Both the position numbers and the translations under genes were made by a program. The notes under the pieces were generated by a model. It was not told where the DNA came from and did no database searches. It saw only the letters and a program-made list of their open reading frames with translations. 64,000 nucleotides of DNA from positions 1-64,000 of the forward strand of contig JAYFOQ010000002.1 in NCBI GenBank assembly GCA_034932485.1, written 5' to 3'. Origin of the DNA: Gordonibacter sp034932485. Lineage in GTDB: Bacteria > Actinomycetota > Coriobacteriia > Coriobacteriales > Eggerthellaceae. This document shows, in pieces, positions 27,452-36,427 of the stretch. Positions within the stretch are counted from its first letter, which is position 1, and each line of letters opens with the position of its first letter.

Positions 27452-28693
27452 CTACTCGGCAACACCCGCAGATGAGAGCTTGCCATCTGACACTGCGGAA
27501 GAAACCTTCACCTGATCGTCTGCACTATACAGCTTCACAAACGAAACAATCACAGCCGCCGCGATACAAGAACCGCAAATGGCAATAGCGCCTGCACTCC
27601 AGCCCATGGATTCCACCACCGCACCGATAACCGGGGGACCCAGCAGAATTCCCAAGTTAAAACCAATAGACACAACGCCCAAGGCCACACCAGCAAGTTC
27701 TGGTCTTTTTACCGTCTGAGCCGCCATAGTCCACAACACGCAAGGAAAACTTGCATCAACAAATGAATAGACAATTACGAACAGCACAAGCAGAGACGGG
27801 TTACCCATGAACATAGCCCACATTGAAGCGCATCCATAAGCAGCCAAAGCAACCATGCCAAACACCTTGCGGTTTTTTACCTTGTTCAACAGCGCACCCA
27901 CGATAATAGCTGCCACTACGCCGCCGATAGAGAAGTAACCCACCCACATGTTCGCCTGGTCCTCAGGCCAACCAAACGCCTGCGCCCAGTAGGTGGCAAT
28001 CCAATTCACAAACCCAAAGCATCCCACGCAGAACAACATAGTGGCGAGCGACAAAATCCAGGTAGAAGGCGATCTAACGCCTTCAGCTATAGACACGTCT
28101 TCGCTTTCGACGTCGGCATAACTATCCTCGGGACGCGGACTTTTTACGCACAGTACGTAAAACACCAGCGCAACAACACACGCAACCAGCCCGAACCACC
28201 ACATACCCTGCCAACCAAAGTTCACGGTTAGCACGCCGCCCAGGAAGAACATAATAGCCTGCGCGCACATCTGGTAGGCCGCCCAAATGCTCATAGGTAA
28301 GCCACGTTTAGTCTCTGGGAACCACATCGCAATAAGAGACGGGCCAATAACCGACATAAGGCCAACGCCCATACCCTCAATAATGCGACTCGCCATGAGG
28401 ATAGTCGTATTTTCAACCATCACGCCAATAAGCGAGCCCACAATGGCGCACACCAAAGCTACGATGCCGCCTTTCTTTGGACCCAGCTTGTTCAAGATCA
28501 TGGCGGCGGGTATCGCAATAACAATGCCGACGAGCGAAAACAGCGAGCTCAGCCAGCCAGCCGTGGCCATGTCGATGCCAAAAGCCGCCTGCAAAGTAGT
28601 CATGCAGGGAGCGACCTTGTTCTGCACGAGTGCCAACGAAATGCCGGCAAAGATGGTCGCGAGTGCGACAATCCAAGCTCGTTTTGTCTTCAT
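27452..28693 (-). CDS. MFS transporter, tandem copy 2
   Basis: A 12-helix major facilitator of 413 residues. The opening LALVQNKVAPCMTTLQAAFG and the LNKLGPKKGG loop are near matches to the neighbouring copy (28739-30004). Both belong to the general MFS_1 group, and no specific substrate can be assigned. The gap to the upstream copy is only 45 bp, so both are probably expressed from the sigma-54 promoter at 30185. Association with cluster A suggests uptake of its substrate or export of its product. Confidence 0.86.
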   Translation of the reverse strand: MKTKRAWIVALATIFAGISLALVQNKVAPCMTTLQAAFGIDMATAGWLSSLFSLVGIVIAIPAAMILNKLGPKKGGIVALVCAIVGSLIGVMVENTTILMASRIIEGMGVGLMSVIGPSLIAMWFPETKRGLPMSIWAAYQMCAQAIMFFLGGVLTVNFGWQGMWWFGLVACVVALVFYVLCVKSPRPEDSYADVESEDVSIAEGVRSPSTWILSLATMLFCVGCFGFVNWIATYWAQAFGWPEDQANMWVGYFSIGGVVAAIIVGALLNKVKNRKVFGMVALAAYGCASMWAMFMGNPSLLVLFVIVYSFVDASFPCVLWTMAAQTVKRPELAGVALGVVSIGFNLGILLGPPVIGAVVESMGWSAGAIAICGSCIAAAVIVSFVKLYSADDQVKVSSAVSDGKLSSAGVAE

Positions 28694-28738
28694 AGATCCA
28701 AACCTTTCTGCTGTAATGTCTCTGCTTTAACGTACTTT

Positions 28739-30004
28739 TTATCCTGCCGCTTTACTTAACTCCGCATCAACGTCTACCGCGCGCGCCGTAGTCCCCTCGG
28801 AATCATGGTCGTATGTTTTCACGAAGAAGAACGTAATAGCACCGATAATCGAAGCGATAGCCAGAGGGATTGTTGCGACTTCCCACCCATAGTTCTCGAT
28901 AAAGAAACCTGTAACCGGGGGGCCTAGCAATGTACCGATATTCAGACCCACATTCAGAATGCCAATGGCCGTACCAGAATATTCCGGCTTCTTTGCTGTT
29001 GAGGGGCAAAGTGTCCAGTACACAGTAGGAATAGCGCCCTCAAGGAAGGGGTAGATAATGATAAAGGGAACAATCAAACCTGGATCCTTCATCCTAAAGC
29101 AGAAGAAGAGAATGATTGTATACAGCGCGAAGCCGACAACACCAACAAAGCGTCGATTTCTCAGCTTGATGTGATTAAGCAACAAGCCAATAAGGATAAC
29201 AACCGGAATTTCGATGGCATACATAAGCGATACCCAGTTGTTCGAAGTAGCCATATCGCCACCGAAGAGCGTCTGTGCCCAATACAGCGAGATATAGGTG
29301 GCAAAACCGAAGCAACAGAACGTGAAAATGGTGCCAGCCAAGGTGAGTATCCACGTGGATGCAGACTTAAAGCCGTCACCAAACTTAAACTCTTCCTCAT
29401 CCTCACCTTCAGCGTAGTTCGGCATGCCCTCAGGGGGCGCATCGACCTTCCACATGTAGAGAATAAGCACTACCACACAAAACGCCACGCAGAACCACCA
29501 AACACCTTGCCAGCCAAAGGCAGTGGTAAGACCCCCCGCAATGAAAAACAACAGTGTCTGGGAGCACATCATCCACGATCCCCAAAGGCCCATGGGAAGT
29601 CCACGCTTCTCAGCGGGGAACCACATAGCGATAACCGCAGGTCCAACGACAGCAATCATGCCGACGCCTACACCTTCGAGAACGCGAGTTGCCATGAGCA
29701 CCGTAAGGTCGGTCGCGAATGCACCAATAACACCTCCCACCGCTGCACAGGCTAGTGAGATAACGCCAATCTTTTTTGGACCCATCTTGCGCATAAGCAT
29801 TGCGGCAGGGATAGCCGTAATCATGCCCATGATGGTAAACACCGAGGTGAGCCAACCCGCATCGGTCTCACCAATATTGAAGTACATCATAACGACGTCG
29901 ATACAGGGTGGAACCTTGTTCTGAACGTTGGCTAGGGCAAAGCCCCCAAAAAAGGCGATGATGACGACGGTCCACGCCGCCGCAGTCTTTTGCTTTTTAG
30001 TCAA
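28739..30004 (-). CDS. MFS transporter, tandem copy 1
   Basis: A 12-helix major facilitator of 421 residues, paralogous to the next gene. Shared motifs are ALANVQNKVPPCID near the N-terminus, MRKMGPKKIG in the loop after helix 2, and AMWFPAEKRGLPMGLW. The start is TTG at 30004 with AAGGAGG 7-10 nt upstream. It is the first gene after a perfect -24/-12 element (30185-30199), with a leader of about 170 nt. The substrate is unknown; a role with the 779-aa molybdoenzyme is inferred from the shared promoter type. Confidence 0.87.
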   Translation of the reverse strand: MTKKQKTAAAWTVVIIAFFGGFALANVQNKVPPCIDVVMMYFNIGETDAGWLTSVFTIMGMITAIPAAMLMRKMGPKKIGVISLACAAVGGVIGAFATDLTVLMATRVLEGVGVGMIAVVGPAVIAMWFPAEKRGLPMGLWGSWMMCSQTLLFFIAGGLTTAFGWQGVWWFCVAFCVVVLILYMWKVDAPPEGMPNYAEGEDEEEFKFGDGFKSASTWILTLAGTIFTFCCFGFATYISLYWAQTLFGGDMATSNNWVSLMYAIEIPVVILIGLLLNHIKLRNRRFVGVVGFALYTIILFFCFRMKDPGLIVPFIIIYPFLEGAIPTVYWTLCPSTAKKPEYSGTAIGILNVGLNIGTLLGPPVTGFFIENYGWEVATIPLAIASIIGAITFFFVKTYDHDSEGTTARAVDVDAELSKAAG

Positions 30005-30184
30005 TCCAACTCCTCCTTATTCCGATGGTCCCCGCATACACACGAACCTGGTTCGGAAACGCACTTGGATCGAACAGACGCATAGGGATGACAGCTTCTC
30101 GATCTTCCCCCCGAAAAACTGCGCATCTGTTCGAATGGCCGATCCCTATTCAGCCAAACCAAAAACGCCTCGTAAACCAACGAT

Positions 30185-30199
30185 GCAAGAACCGTGCCA
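30185..30199 (-). promoter_or_regulatory. Sigma-54 (-24/-12) promoter of the tandem MFS genes
   Basis: On the minus strand the sequence reads TGGCAC-GGTTC-TTGC, an exact match to the TGGCAC-N5-TTGC core and followed by A. The predicted start site is near 30173. An inverted repeat AGAGCA-N11-TGCTCT (30218-30240) lies just upstream and could be an activator site. The remainder of the 30005-30342 gap holds only the rpoN terminator. Confidence 0.88.
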
Positions 30200-30295
30200 C
30201 TTTAAAAGCAGAAAGACAGAGCAGGTCAAGCTATTGCTCTCAAAGAAAGCTTCAAGAGCACGTGTCACAATTTGAGAATGTTTCCACATATAAGA

Positions 30296-30327
30296 AAACA
30301 CCTATCGCCTTTTTGCGACAGGTGTTT
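30296..30327 (-). terminator. Terminator after rpoN
   Basis: An inverted repeat with arms AACACCTATCGC and GCGACAGGTGTT (one mismatch) is followed on the minus strand by TTTTCTTAT. It separates rpoN from the MFS genes, so the latter need their own promoter. Confidence 0.85.
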
Positions 30328-30342
30328 GAACCCCACAACACC

Positions 30343-31728
30343 CTAACTGCGCCTTCGCGCTGCACGTGCGGGTATACCAAGTTCATCGCGATACTTATTC
30401 ACCGTTCTTCGGGAAACCGAAACCCCATCACGCTCCAAAGCTTCCGACAAAGCTTGATCGCTAAACGGATTCGATGAGTCTTCCTTTGAGATAAGCTCAC
30501 TCAGACGCTTCTTGATACTTATAGAAGATACTACGCGGTCTGAAGATTGGCAGGTGGATGAATGAAAGAAGAACTTTAGCTCAAATACACCGCGTGGTGT
30601 CTGCATGTAGTTGCCGTTGACAATGCGGCTTACCGTTGACTCGGACACCGCACAGGCTTCGGCCACCCGGGCCATGGTAAGCGGACGCAGACAATCGTAG
30701 CCCTTATCGAAAAATTCGATCTGCATTTCTACGAGATAACAGGCAACCTTATAGAGCGTCGCATGCCTAAAATTAATATTACTAATAAGGCTTTCAGCCT
30801 CTTTGAGCTTCTCTCTCAAATATGCTTCAGTCTCCTGCTCCTTCACCTTCGAAGCCAACGCCCGGTAGGTGGGGTTTATTTTCAAGTGCGGTAAATAAAA
30901 ATCTTGGAGACCCACCTCATAGTCTCCTTTTCCGCACGATGTCACCACCACCTCGGGCCAAATAGGGCGTGAAGGGCGGCCAAACTGACTGGCCGGACGA
31001 GGATTGCAGGTACGAATGACATCGAGCGCCTCGTTTAGTTGAGTAAGCGTAAGTCCCATATCATGGGCAATGGAAGCAGGAGTACGTGTCTCGAATTCCG
31101 AAAGACGACCTTTGACCAAACGCTCAATTGTCGCCGTAAGTTGACCTTTCTTTTCCAGCTGCAAAGCAAGACATTCAGCAAGATTTCTGGCACCCACCCC
31201 CGTGGGCTCGAATTGTTGAACGAGGACAAGGGCATTCGTCACCTCTTGTTCGGAAACTCCCAACGCATCGGCAACTTGACCGACAGAAATTCTGAGGTAG
31301 CCATTTGCATCGATATTACCAATAAGGTACTCGCCTATAGCCCTCATGCGCGGACAATCCGACTGCATACGTAGCTGCTCAAGCAGGAATGCGTCAAGCG
31401 TGTCGCCCTCAGTTAAAAATCGATCGAACGAGAATGAACGCTGAGAGAGATCACCGCGTTCGCCGTCAAAATTCTCTGGACTACCGTGTCCCCGCTTTTC
31501 GAAGAGCGCGTCAGCGCTCACCTCACGCGCGTACCGATCGGGCGTAATGGAGTGCCGAGGCTCAATCCAATCGTCATCATCAAAAAAAGGATTCTCCTCA
31601 ACGCATTTGTTTGCGTACTCACTCAGCTCGGTAGCCGACATGCGCAAGATAGAAATACCTTGTTTTAGCTCAGTGGTAAGATGAAGATGCTGCTGAACGG
31701 ATAAGTCGGGCCTTTGATCGAAGTTCAT
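30343..31728 (-). CDS. rpoN: RNA polymerase sigma-54 factor
   Basis: A protein of 461 residues with the full RpoN layout. The N-terminal glutamine/leucine region (LTTELKQGISILRMSATEL) contacts activators. The acidic patch EENPFFDDDD follows, then the core-binding domain (about 90-280). The helix-turn-helix is CAVSESTVSRIVNGNYMQTPRG. The RpoN box at the C-terminus reads SRRTVNKYRDELGIP. It directs transcription from -24/-12 promoters and needs an ATP-dependent activator such as the one at 20915. Sigma-54 is absent from most Actinomycetota, so its presence next to its likely target genes is notable. Confidence 0.95.
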   Translation of the reverse strand: MNFDQRPDLSVQQHLHLTTELKQGISILRMSATELSEYANKCVEENPFFDDDDWIEPRHSITPDRYAREVSADALFEKRGHGSPENFDGERGDLSQRSFSFDRFLTEGDTLDAFLLEQLRMQSDCPRMRAIGEYLIGNIDANGYLRISVGQVADALGVSEQEVTNALVLVQQFEPTGVGARNLAECLALQLEKKGQLTATIERLVKGRLSEFETRTPASIAHDMGLTLTQLNEALDVIRTCNPRPASQFGRPSRPIWPEVVVTSCGKGDYEVGLQDFYLPHLKINPTYRALASKVKEQETEAYLREKLKEAESLISNINFRHATLYKVACYLVEMQIEFFDKGYDCLRPLTMARVAEACAVSESTVSRIVNGNYMQTPRGVFELKFFFHSSTCQSSDRVVSSISIKKRLSELISKEDSSNPFSDQALSEALERDGVSVSRRTVNKYRDELGIPARAARRRS

Positions 31729-32049
31729 GCAGCCACCCCACTTACCTGGTCTAAGCGCATTGCTGACACCGCCTTCGCACGCCAGCTACAATTCGCACTA
31801 GAAGGCCCAAGAGCTATCAAGCCCGATGAAAAAATTGCAGCTGTATACCCGTCGATGTGACGCTTCAGTGAAAAATTTTGCTGCACGACAGCCTCTTCCC
31901 CCAAAGGACCCTCGAAGACGCGGCCAGTAAAAACTCAAAGCCCGCGCGTCAATGTCGCCTATAGTACCACGAGCACGCAAGAGAAAAAGCGTTATCATAG
32001 AGCGATACCCGCAACGACCAAAAAAGGTACGAAGCCCTAGGAGGCAGCA
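31729..32049. other. Divergent intergenic region, rpoN / MBL hydrolase
   Basis: A 321-bp gap with no supported gene. It should hold promoters for rpoN (minus) and the MBL gene (plus). I could not assign clear -35/-10 boxes or strong inverted repeats. Confidence 0.4.
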
Positions 32050-32847
32050 ATGAACCAAGGGGAGCACACGTTCACGTTCATGGGAACAGCAGCAGGGTGC
32101 GGTGTACCAGCGTTTTTTTGTGATTGTTCTGCCTGCAACGAAGCACGGCTTAATCCACGAGCACGACGTGGTGACTGCGGCGCCATGATACAAGGTCAGC
32201 GCACGGTGCTTATCGACACGCCACCCGATTTGCGCCATCAGCTCTTGCGTGAAAATGTGCGTAACATCGACGAGCTGCTTTACACCCATGCTCATTTCGA
32301 TCACTTAGGTGGATTAGGCGAACTCGAATACCTCGTACAGTTGGTTCGCAAAACGCCTCTTCCCACCTACGGCAGCGCCGAAGCACTGGAAGGTGTCTGC
32401 ACCGAGTTCCACTACATGACCTACTGCCTCGATCAGCATGAATTATCACCATTTGACGAGGTAGAACTTGATGACGTACGCTACACTGCACTACCAGTAA
32501 CGCATGCACCCGGAACATACGGGTATCTCATAGAAACAGCAGACACGCGCCTGTTCTACGCCTCAGACACCGGCAAGCTGCCCGACGAAACAGCAGAACG
32601 CGTACGCGGCGTTGATATTATGGCCATGGATGCCACGTTCTGGAAACGAAACTGGTCCCCCGATGCGCACCATAGCGTACAAGAGTGTATCGAGGAAGGA
32701 CTTGAACTGAACGTAGGCACGTTATACTTAACCCATCTGGCCATGCACTACGACGAGCCCGTGACGCTTGTAGAACTAGAAGCATACCTCAAACAATATA
32801 ATGGGCGCGTAAAGCTGGCTTCCGATGGGCTAACCATCACTTTCTAA
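32050..32847 (+). CDS. MBL-fold metallohydrolase, PhnP-like
   Basis: A protein of 265 residues of the metallo-beta-lactamase fold. The opening MGTAAGCGVPAFFCDCSACNEA resembles PhnP, whose N-terminal cysteines bind a structural zinc. The metal motif is THAHFDHLGG, with further ligands in VTHAPGTYGY, YASDTG and the C-terminal LTHLAMHYDE. PhnP cleaves phosphoribosyl cyclic phosphate, but related enzymes hydrolyse other phosphodiesters. No other phn genes are present, so the substrate is uncertain. AGGAGG precedes the ATG. Confidence 0.85.
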   Translation: MNQGEHTFTFMGTAAGCGVPAFFCDCSACNEARLNPRARRGDCGAMIQGQRTVLIDTPPDLRHQLLRENVRNIDELLYTHAHFDHLGGLGELEYLVQLVRKTPLPTYGSAEALEGVCTEFHYMTYCLDQHELSPFDEVELDDVRYTALPVTHAPGTYGYLIETADTRLFYASDTGKLPDETAERVRGVDIMAMDATFWKRNWSPDAHHSVQECIEEGLELNVGTLYLTHLAMHYDEPVTLVELEAYLKQYNGRVKLASDGLTITF

Positions 32848-32897
32848 CACTGCCTTATTATGCTTTTCAGCAATTCGACAAACCAATAAAACTTGAA

Positions 32898-32913
32898 TGC
32901 GTAGACCTACGCA
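32898..32913. terminator. Short palindrome between convergent genes
   Basis: TGCGTAG-AC-CTACGCA forms a perfect 7-bp inverted repeat between the MBL hydrolase and arsS. It may mark the shared end of both transcripts. There is no T-run. Confidence 0.4.
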
Positions 32914-32924
32914 GTCGAGCCACC

Positions 32925-33896
32925 TCAACTACTCCCCGCGCCCGCGCAACAAGCATAACAGTGGTTGCCAAAGGCAATGTCGCGCTGCAGGCTCAGGGTA
33001 GGGTCGCTAGCATAGTCGGCAATAGTCAGGCCAGCTTTACTGGGTAGACCTGCCGCCTGGTTAAAATCACAGTCATACACTGCACCATCCCAGCCTACCG
33101 ATAACTGATTGCGGCACATCATGCCGGGCACGGTCTCGGGGTTAAACGCTTCCACCAACTTACCCATATAACGTTCGAGGTTGCCCGTTTTATGCAATAG
33201 GTTGCCAAAACGACCGAGCGGGTTATTTGCAATAACGAACAGGTTATCGAATACAATATCAAAATCAGCGGCCAATTTCTGACGATATTCTTTCTCTAGT
33301 GCTTCTTGCTCGGGTGGTAGAAACGCGCCACTTGGATTAAATACCAGATTCAGCGTGAGAGGGCCCCCTTTGCCATAGCCCAAGGCATTCATTTTCTGCA
33401 GCATACGTATGGTGGCGTCGAATACCTCGGTACCGCGCTGCTTCTCTACCGGTTTTGCCGTGTAATGAGGCAGCGAAGCTACCACGGTCACTCCCTGATC
33501 TGCGAGCATCTCGGGTAAATGAGCATAAGGTTGCTCCAGCATAATCACGAGATTTGAACGCACAATAGTGTCGATACCACGCTCGGCTGCAGAGCAAACA
33601 ACCCATTCGAAATGCGGATTCATTTCAGGAGCGCCGCCGGTAAGGTCAAGCGTTTTAAAACCGCGATCAACACACACCTCGAGACAGAATTCAAGTGTCT
33701 CGCGTGACATAACCTCAGTTCGATGGGGACCCGCCTCCATGTGACAATGACGACACGCAAGGTTGCATAAACTACCGACGTTCACTTGCAACACCTCAAG
33801 TTGTTTGAACGTACGACGCGTCGTCTCGTCCGTGCGCCCAAAAAAGGACGGAAACGAATCCATAACCACCTGAGCTGCTTCGTCGGTAATGGCCAT
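32925..33896 (-). CDS. arsS: Arsenosugar biosynthesis radical SAM protein ArsS
   Basis: A protein of 323 residues. The radical SAM motif is C44-x3-C48-x2-C51 in GSLCNLACRHCHMEAGPHRTE, which is the ArsS (TIGR04167) signature. The C-terminal NHCYACCAGAGSS matches the family's end. In cyanobacteria ArsS adds the adenosyl-derived group to methylated arsenic to build arsenosugars. The ATG at 33896 is chosen over an upstream TTG because it follows the stop of the peroxidase-like gene by 4 bp. No arsM is adjacent; an ArsM-like methyltransferase lies at 13761-14480. Confidence 0.88.
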   Translation of the reverse strand: MAITDEAAQVVMDSFPSFFGRTDETTRRTFKQLEVLQVNVGSLCNLACRHCHMEAGPHRTEVMSRETLEFCLEVCVDRGFKTLDLTGGAPEMNPHFEWVVCSAAERGIDTIVRSNLVIMLEQPYAHLPEMLADQGVTVVASLPHYTAKPVEKQRGTEVFDATIRMLQKMNALGYGKGGPLTLNLVFNPSGAFLPPEQEALEKEYRQKLAADFDIVFDNLFVIANNPLGRFGNLLHKTGNLERYMGKLVEAFNPETVPGMMCRNQLSVGWDGAVYDCDFNQAAGLPSKAGLTIADYASDPTLSLQRDIAFGNHCYACCAGAGSS

Positions 33897-33900
33897 AGGG

Positions 33901-34233
33901 CTACATTTCCAGTTGTTTGACAACGTTTTTCATCTGCACGCCATGCACGAGGGCAGCTCCACCGCGAATGGCATTGGCCACATGAATAGCTTCAGTCATT
34001 TGCTCTTCGGTAACTCCCTTTTCCAAACACGCCTGAGTGTAAGAATCGATACAATACGGGCACTGCACAGCCGCGGCAACCGATAAAGCAATAAGCGCTT
34101 TTTCACGCGCCGTCAGCGCACCCTCAGCAAACACCTTGCCATAATAGGCCATATAAAGATCCCAAAGTTCAGGAGCCTCTTCGCCCATTGTGGAGAATTT
34201 TCCCAGATCATCAGGGTTATAATAAGTTTCCAT
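33901..34233 (-). CDS. AhpD/CMD-family peroxidase-like protein of the arsenosugar cluster
   Basis: A protein of 110 residues of the carboxymuconolactone decarboxylase/AhpD fold, with the redox motif C58-P-Y-C61 (QCPYCIDSYTQ). The opening METYYNPDDLGKF and its position before arsS match the 'arsenosugar biosynthesis-associated peroxidase-like' family (TIGR04169). It probably forms an oligomer with thiol peroxidase-like activity. The two genes form an operon with a 4-bp gap. Confidence 0.86.
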   Translation of the reverse strand: METYYNPDDLGKFSTMGEEAPELWDLYMAYYGKVFAEGALTAREKALIALSVAAAVQCPYCIDSYTQACLEKGVTEEQMTEAIHVANAIRGGAALVHGVQMKNVVKQLEM

Positions 34234-34650
34234 ATGCGCTTACCTTCCTATCTTTCTCTCCTATTGCTAGATTATGTCTTATAATAGATTAGCACCATTA
34301 ATTACCGTTGACTAGAGGCAATCTCCAACAGCAAGTCCCTCAACAATAACCTCTAACCTGATGAAGACTTTCTGATTACCCAAAAGTAACGTACGGACTC
34401 TAACAGCTGTTGCCTTATACTTAATTCATCCGATGGTTTTCGGATTTGCACGTGCTTCGGCGCGGCCTCGTTTTTCATCAACGATAACAAAGATAACCAC
34501 GCCCCTCCCGAGGCGTCGGACTACGTGTTGCCCCCTGTTGCGATGGGTTTCAAACCTTTTCGCACCTGTGTCTACGAGAAGACTTTGTCTTTGGTATAGC
34601 GCAGGGAGAAACGATCGATAACTTCATACGCCCTCAACCGAAAGGCCCCT
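34234..34650. other. 417-bp divergent intergenic region
   Basis: No supported gene. It separates the arsS operon (minus) from the DUF2798-like gene (plus). On the minus strand a TATTATAAG stretch near 34280 could be a -10 box for the peroxidase-like gene. An imperfect hairpin occurs around 34430-34445. Confidence 0.35.
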
Positions 34651-35253
34651 ATGCCTCAACCTGCGTCATTGCCCAACAATGCCTATTTGCGCGCCCTCTA
34701 TGGAACCATACCTATTCCTGCTGCAGGGCGGGAGAAGCTAGCTTTCCAAACACTCATGGTACTTTGCATGGTTGTTAGCATGGTTACGCTTAACTGGCTT
34801 CTGCATACCCCCGATCTCTCACCAAGCGGCTTTTCGCAAGCTCTTTACGAGTATCCTCTTACCTTCGTTATCGCTTTTGTTGTGCGCACGCTCATTGCCA
34901 ATCCTTTGGTAGAACGTATCGTGCACGCGGTTATCCCCACTACCCTTGCGGGCCTTAAACGCACTGCGGCTTTAACACTTATCAATGTGGGCATCATGGT
35001 TACCATCATGACGTTTTTTGGGGTGATTATTTCAAATGGCCCTGCACAATTTAGCTGGCTTGGCTACGCTCAAAGCCTCCCTTTCTCCTTTGCGATGGCC
35101 TTTAGCTTAAACTTCCTCATTGTAGGTCCCGCCGTAAAACTAGCCTTCGCGCACATCATCAAACCGAAGCTAACGCTCCTTCTCCAAGCAGCACGTAAAC
35201 TTCGTACAACCATGCAATCATTCACACACACCGGTGCCGACAAAGACGAATAG
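34651..35253 (+). CDS. DUF2798-like membrane protein
   Basis: A protein of 200 residues with four transmembrane helices arranged as two similar halves of about 75 residues. The first half is LAFQTLMVLCMVVSMVTLN onward and the second is AALTLINVGIMVTIMTFFG onward. Each half ends in a PxxERIVHAVIP / PAVKLAFAHIIKP-like motif. This fits DUF2798, whose function is unknown. It starts at ATG 34651 with a weak AAAGG site. It is followed by the SpoVA-like gene on the same strand. Confidence 0.7.
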   Translation: MPQPASLPNNAYLRALYGTIPIPAAGREKLAFQTLMVLCMVVSMVTLNWLLHTPDLSPSGFSQALYEYPLTFVIAFVVRTLIANPLVERIVHAVIPTTLAGLKRTAALTLINVGIMVTIMTFFGVIISNGPAQFSWLGYAQSLPFSFAMAFSLNFLIVGPAVKLAFAHIIKPKLTLLLQAARKLRTTMQSFTHTGADKDE

Positions 35254-35399
35254 CACACCCCTTCATCACGTTTCATCCCCCAGCATGAGAAAAATCAACT
35301 CGACCCTCGTACGGAGGGGCCGATGCGACCACGAATACGCTCGATACAATAACGACGTCTCGCGCTTTCGCGCTCGTAACGTAAGAAGGGGATGTATTG

Positions 35400-36356
35400 A
35401 TGAAAGCCTACAAGACCGTGCTATACAGCTTTTTAATAGGTGGAGTATTGGCGTTAATTGCCCAAGCCTTGGTAACGGTATGGACTCAACTATTTACCGG
35501 CACACCTATGCAATTCTTCATTGGTGGGGCCACACTAGTAAGCATGGGTATTATTGGATGCATACTGGGCGGATTTGCCGTCTATCAGATGGTCGAGAAG
35601 TGGGGCATGTTCGGCGCACTGCTACCCTTTTCTGGCTTTGCTATGGCGGTAGGTATGAAGATGGTGGGTCCTTGGACAAAGCAACACGCCAACTTCGGCA
35701 AGGCAGTCTGGCAGGGACTGTGGCTCGTTATTTGGTTTAACGCTGTGGCCGCAGGTTTGTGTATATTGTTTGGCTTCGTTTGTGGATCGCTGGGCATACA
35801 GCCAGCGATAACCATTGAGAAAAATACGACAGCGCTGGTATTCCCTCTCGCATTTTTGGTAGGCGGATTGCTGTGCGCCCTCTTCCAAATCGTGTATTTA
35901 ATCGTAAAAAGCATTACTCCTAAGTGTCAGCCGGTTTGGATACTGCTTAGTGCATGGTTCTGTGGTGCCCTTTTGGCACCCTTGGGCGTTTCAGGAGTGT
36001 TGGCGAACTTTGCCGGACAGGGCTTCAGTGTGATGATTCCGGTAGGCGGCTACAACATGTACAACGTAGGCATGCAATTCGCTCTGGGCGAGTCCGTCGA
36101 GGCGCTTGTACACATGGGGTCATTCTTTTTAGCAGTAGCCGGGCTCTTCTTTACAGGGCTTGCCACCTTTCTTATTTACCGCGCTAAATTCGGACGTATG
36201 TCCATTGGTGAGGTCCATCGCGCCAAAGCACAGCACCTCATTGATGAACTTGACGAGATTTCTGAGGTTGTAAAAAACAACATTCCCGTCTCGAACGACC
36301 CCGAAGTAAGCGCATTGGCAGCCGCCGAAAGGGCAATTGATCGATCGATCGGCTAA
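35400..36356 (+). CDS. SpoVA-like polytopic membrane protein
   Basis: A protein of 318 residues with about eight transmembrane helices. The fold appears duplicated: SFLIGGVLALIAQ and FLVGGLLCALFQIVYL are similar openings of the two halves. The second half contains GVSGVLANFAGQGFSVMIPVGGYN. This resembles the SpoVAC/SpoVAE family of sporulation dipicolinate channels, fused as two copies. The C-terminal ~55 residues are a cytoplasmic charged helix. Coriobacteriia do not sporulate, so the role is unknown; transport of a small organic acid is conceivable. ATG at 35400 follows AAGGGGA. Confidence 0.65.
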   Translation: MKAYKTVLYSFLIGGVLALIAQALVTVWTQLFTGTPMQFFIGGATLVSMGIIGCILGGFAVYQMVEKWGMFGALLPFSGFAMAVGMKMVGPWTKQHANFGKAVWQGLWLVIWFNAVAAGLCILFGFVCGSLGIQPAITIEKNTTALVFPLAFLVGGLLCALFQIVYLIVKSITPKCQPVWILLSAWFCGALLAPLGVSGVLANFAGQGFSVMIPVGGYNMYNVGMQFALGESVEALVHMGSFFLAVAGLFFTGLATFLIYRAKFGRMSIGEVHRAKAQHLIDELDEISEVVKNNIPVSNDPEVSALAAAERAIDRSIG

Positions 36357-36427
36357 TATCTTTTTGTCAGCATAGAAACAGGCTGACGCGGGGTAGGCTG
36401 GCGAAGCAAAAGGAAAGGTGGCTCAGG

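Noticed and set aside
27353..27475. Plus-strand 40-codon frame preceded by AAGGAGG
   Set aside because: It runs through the terminator of the MFS genes and into the 3' end of the MFS gene on the other strand. The composition is not protein-like.
31798..32304. 168-codon minus-strand open frame rich in Cys and Arg
   Set aside because: It lies opposite the MBL hydrolase gene and its upstream region, has no ribosome-binding site and no family likeness; it is a shadow frame.
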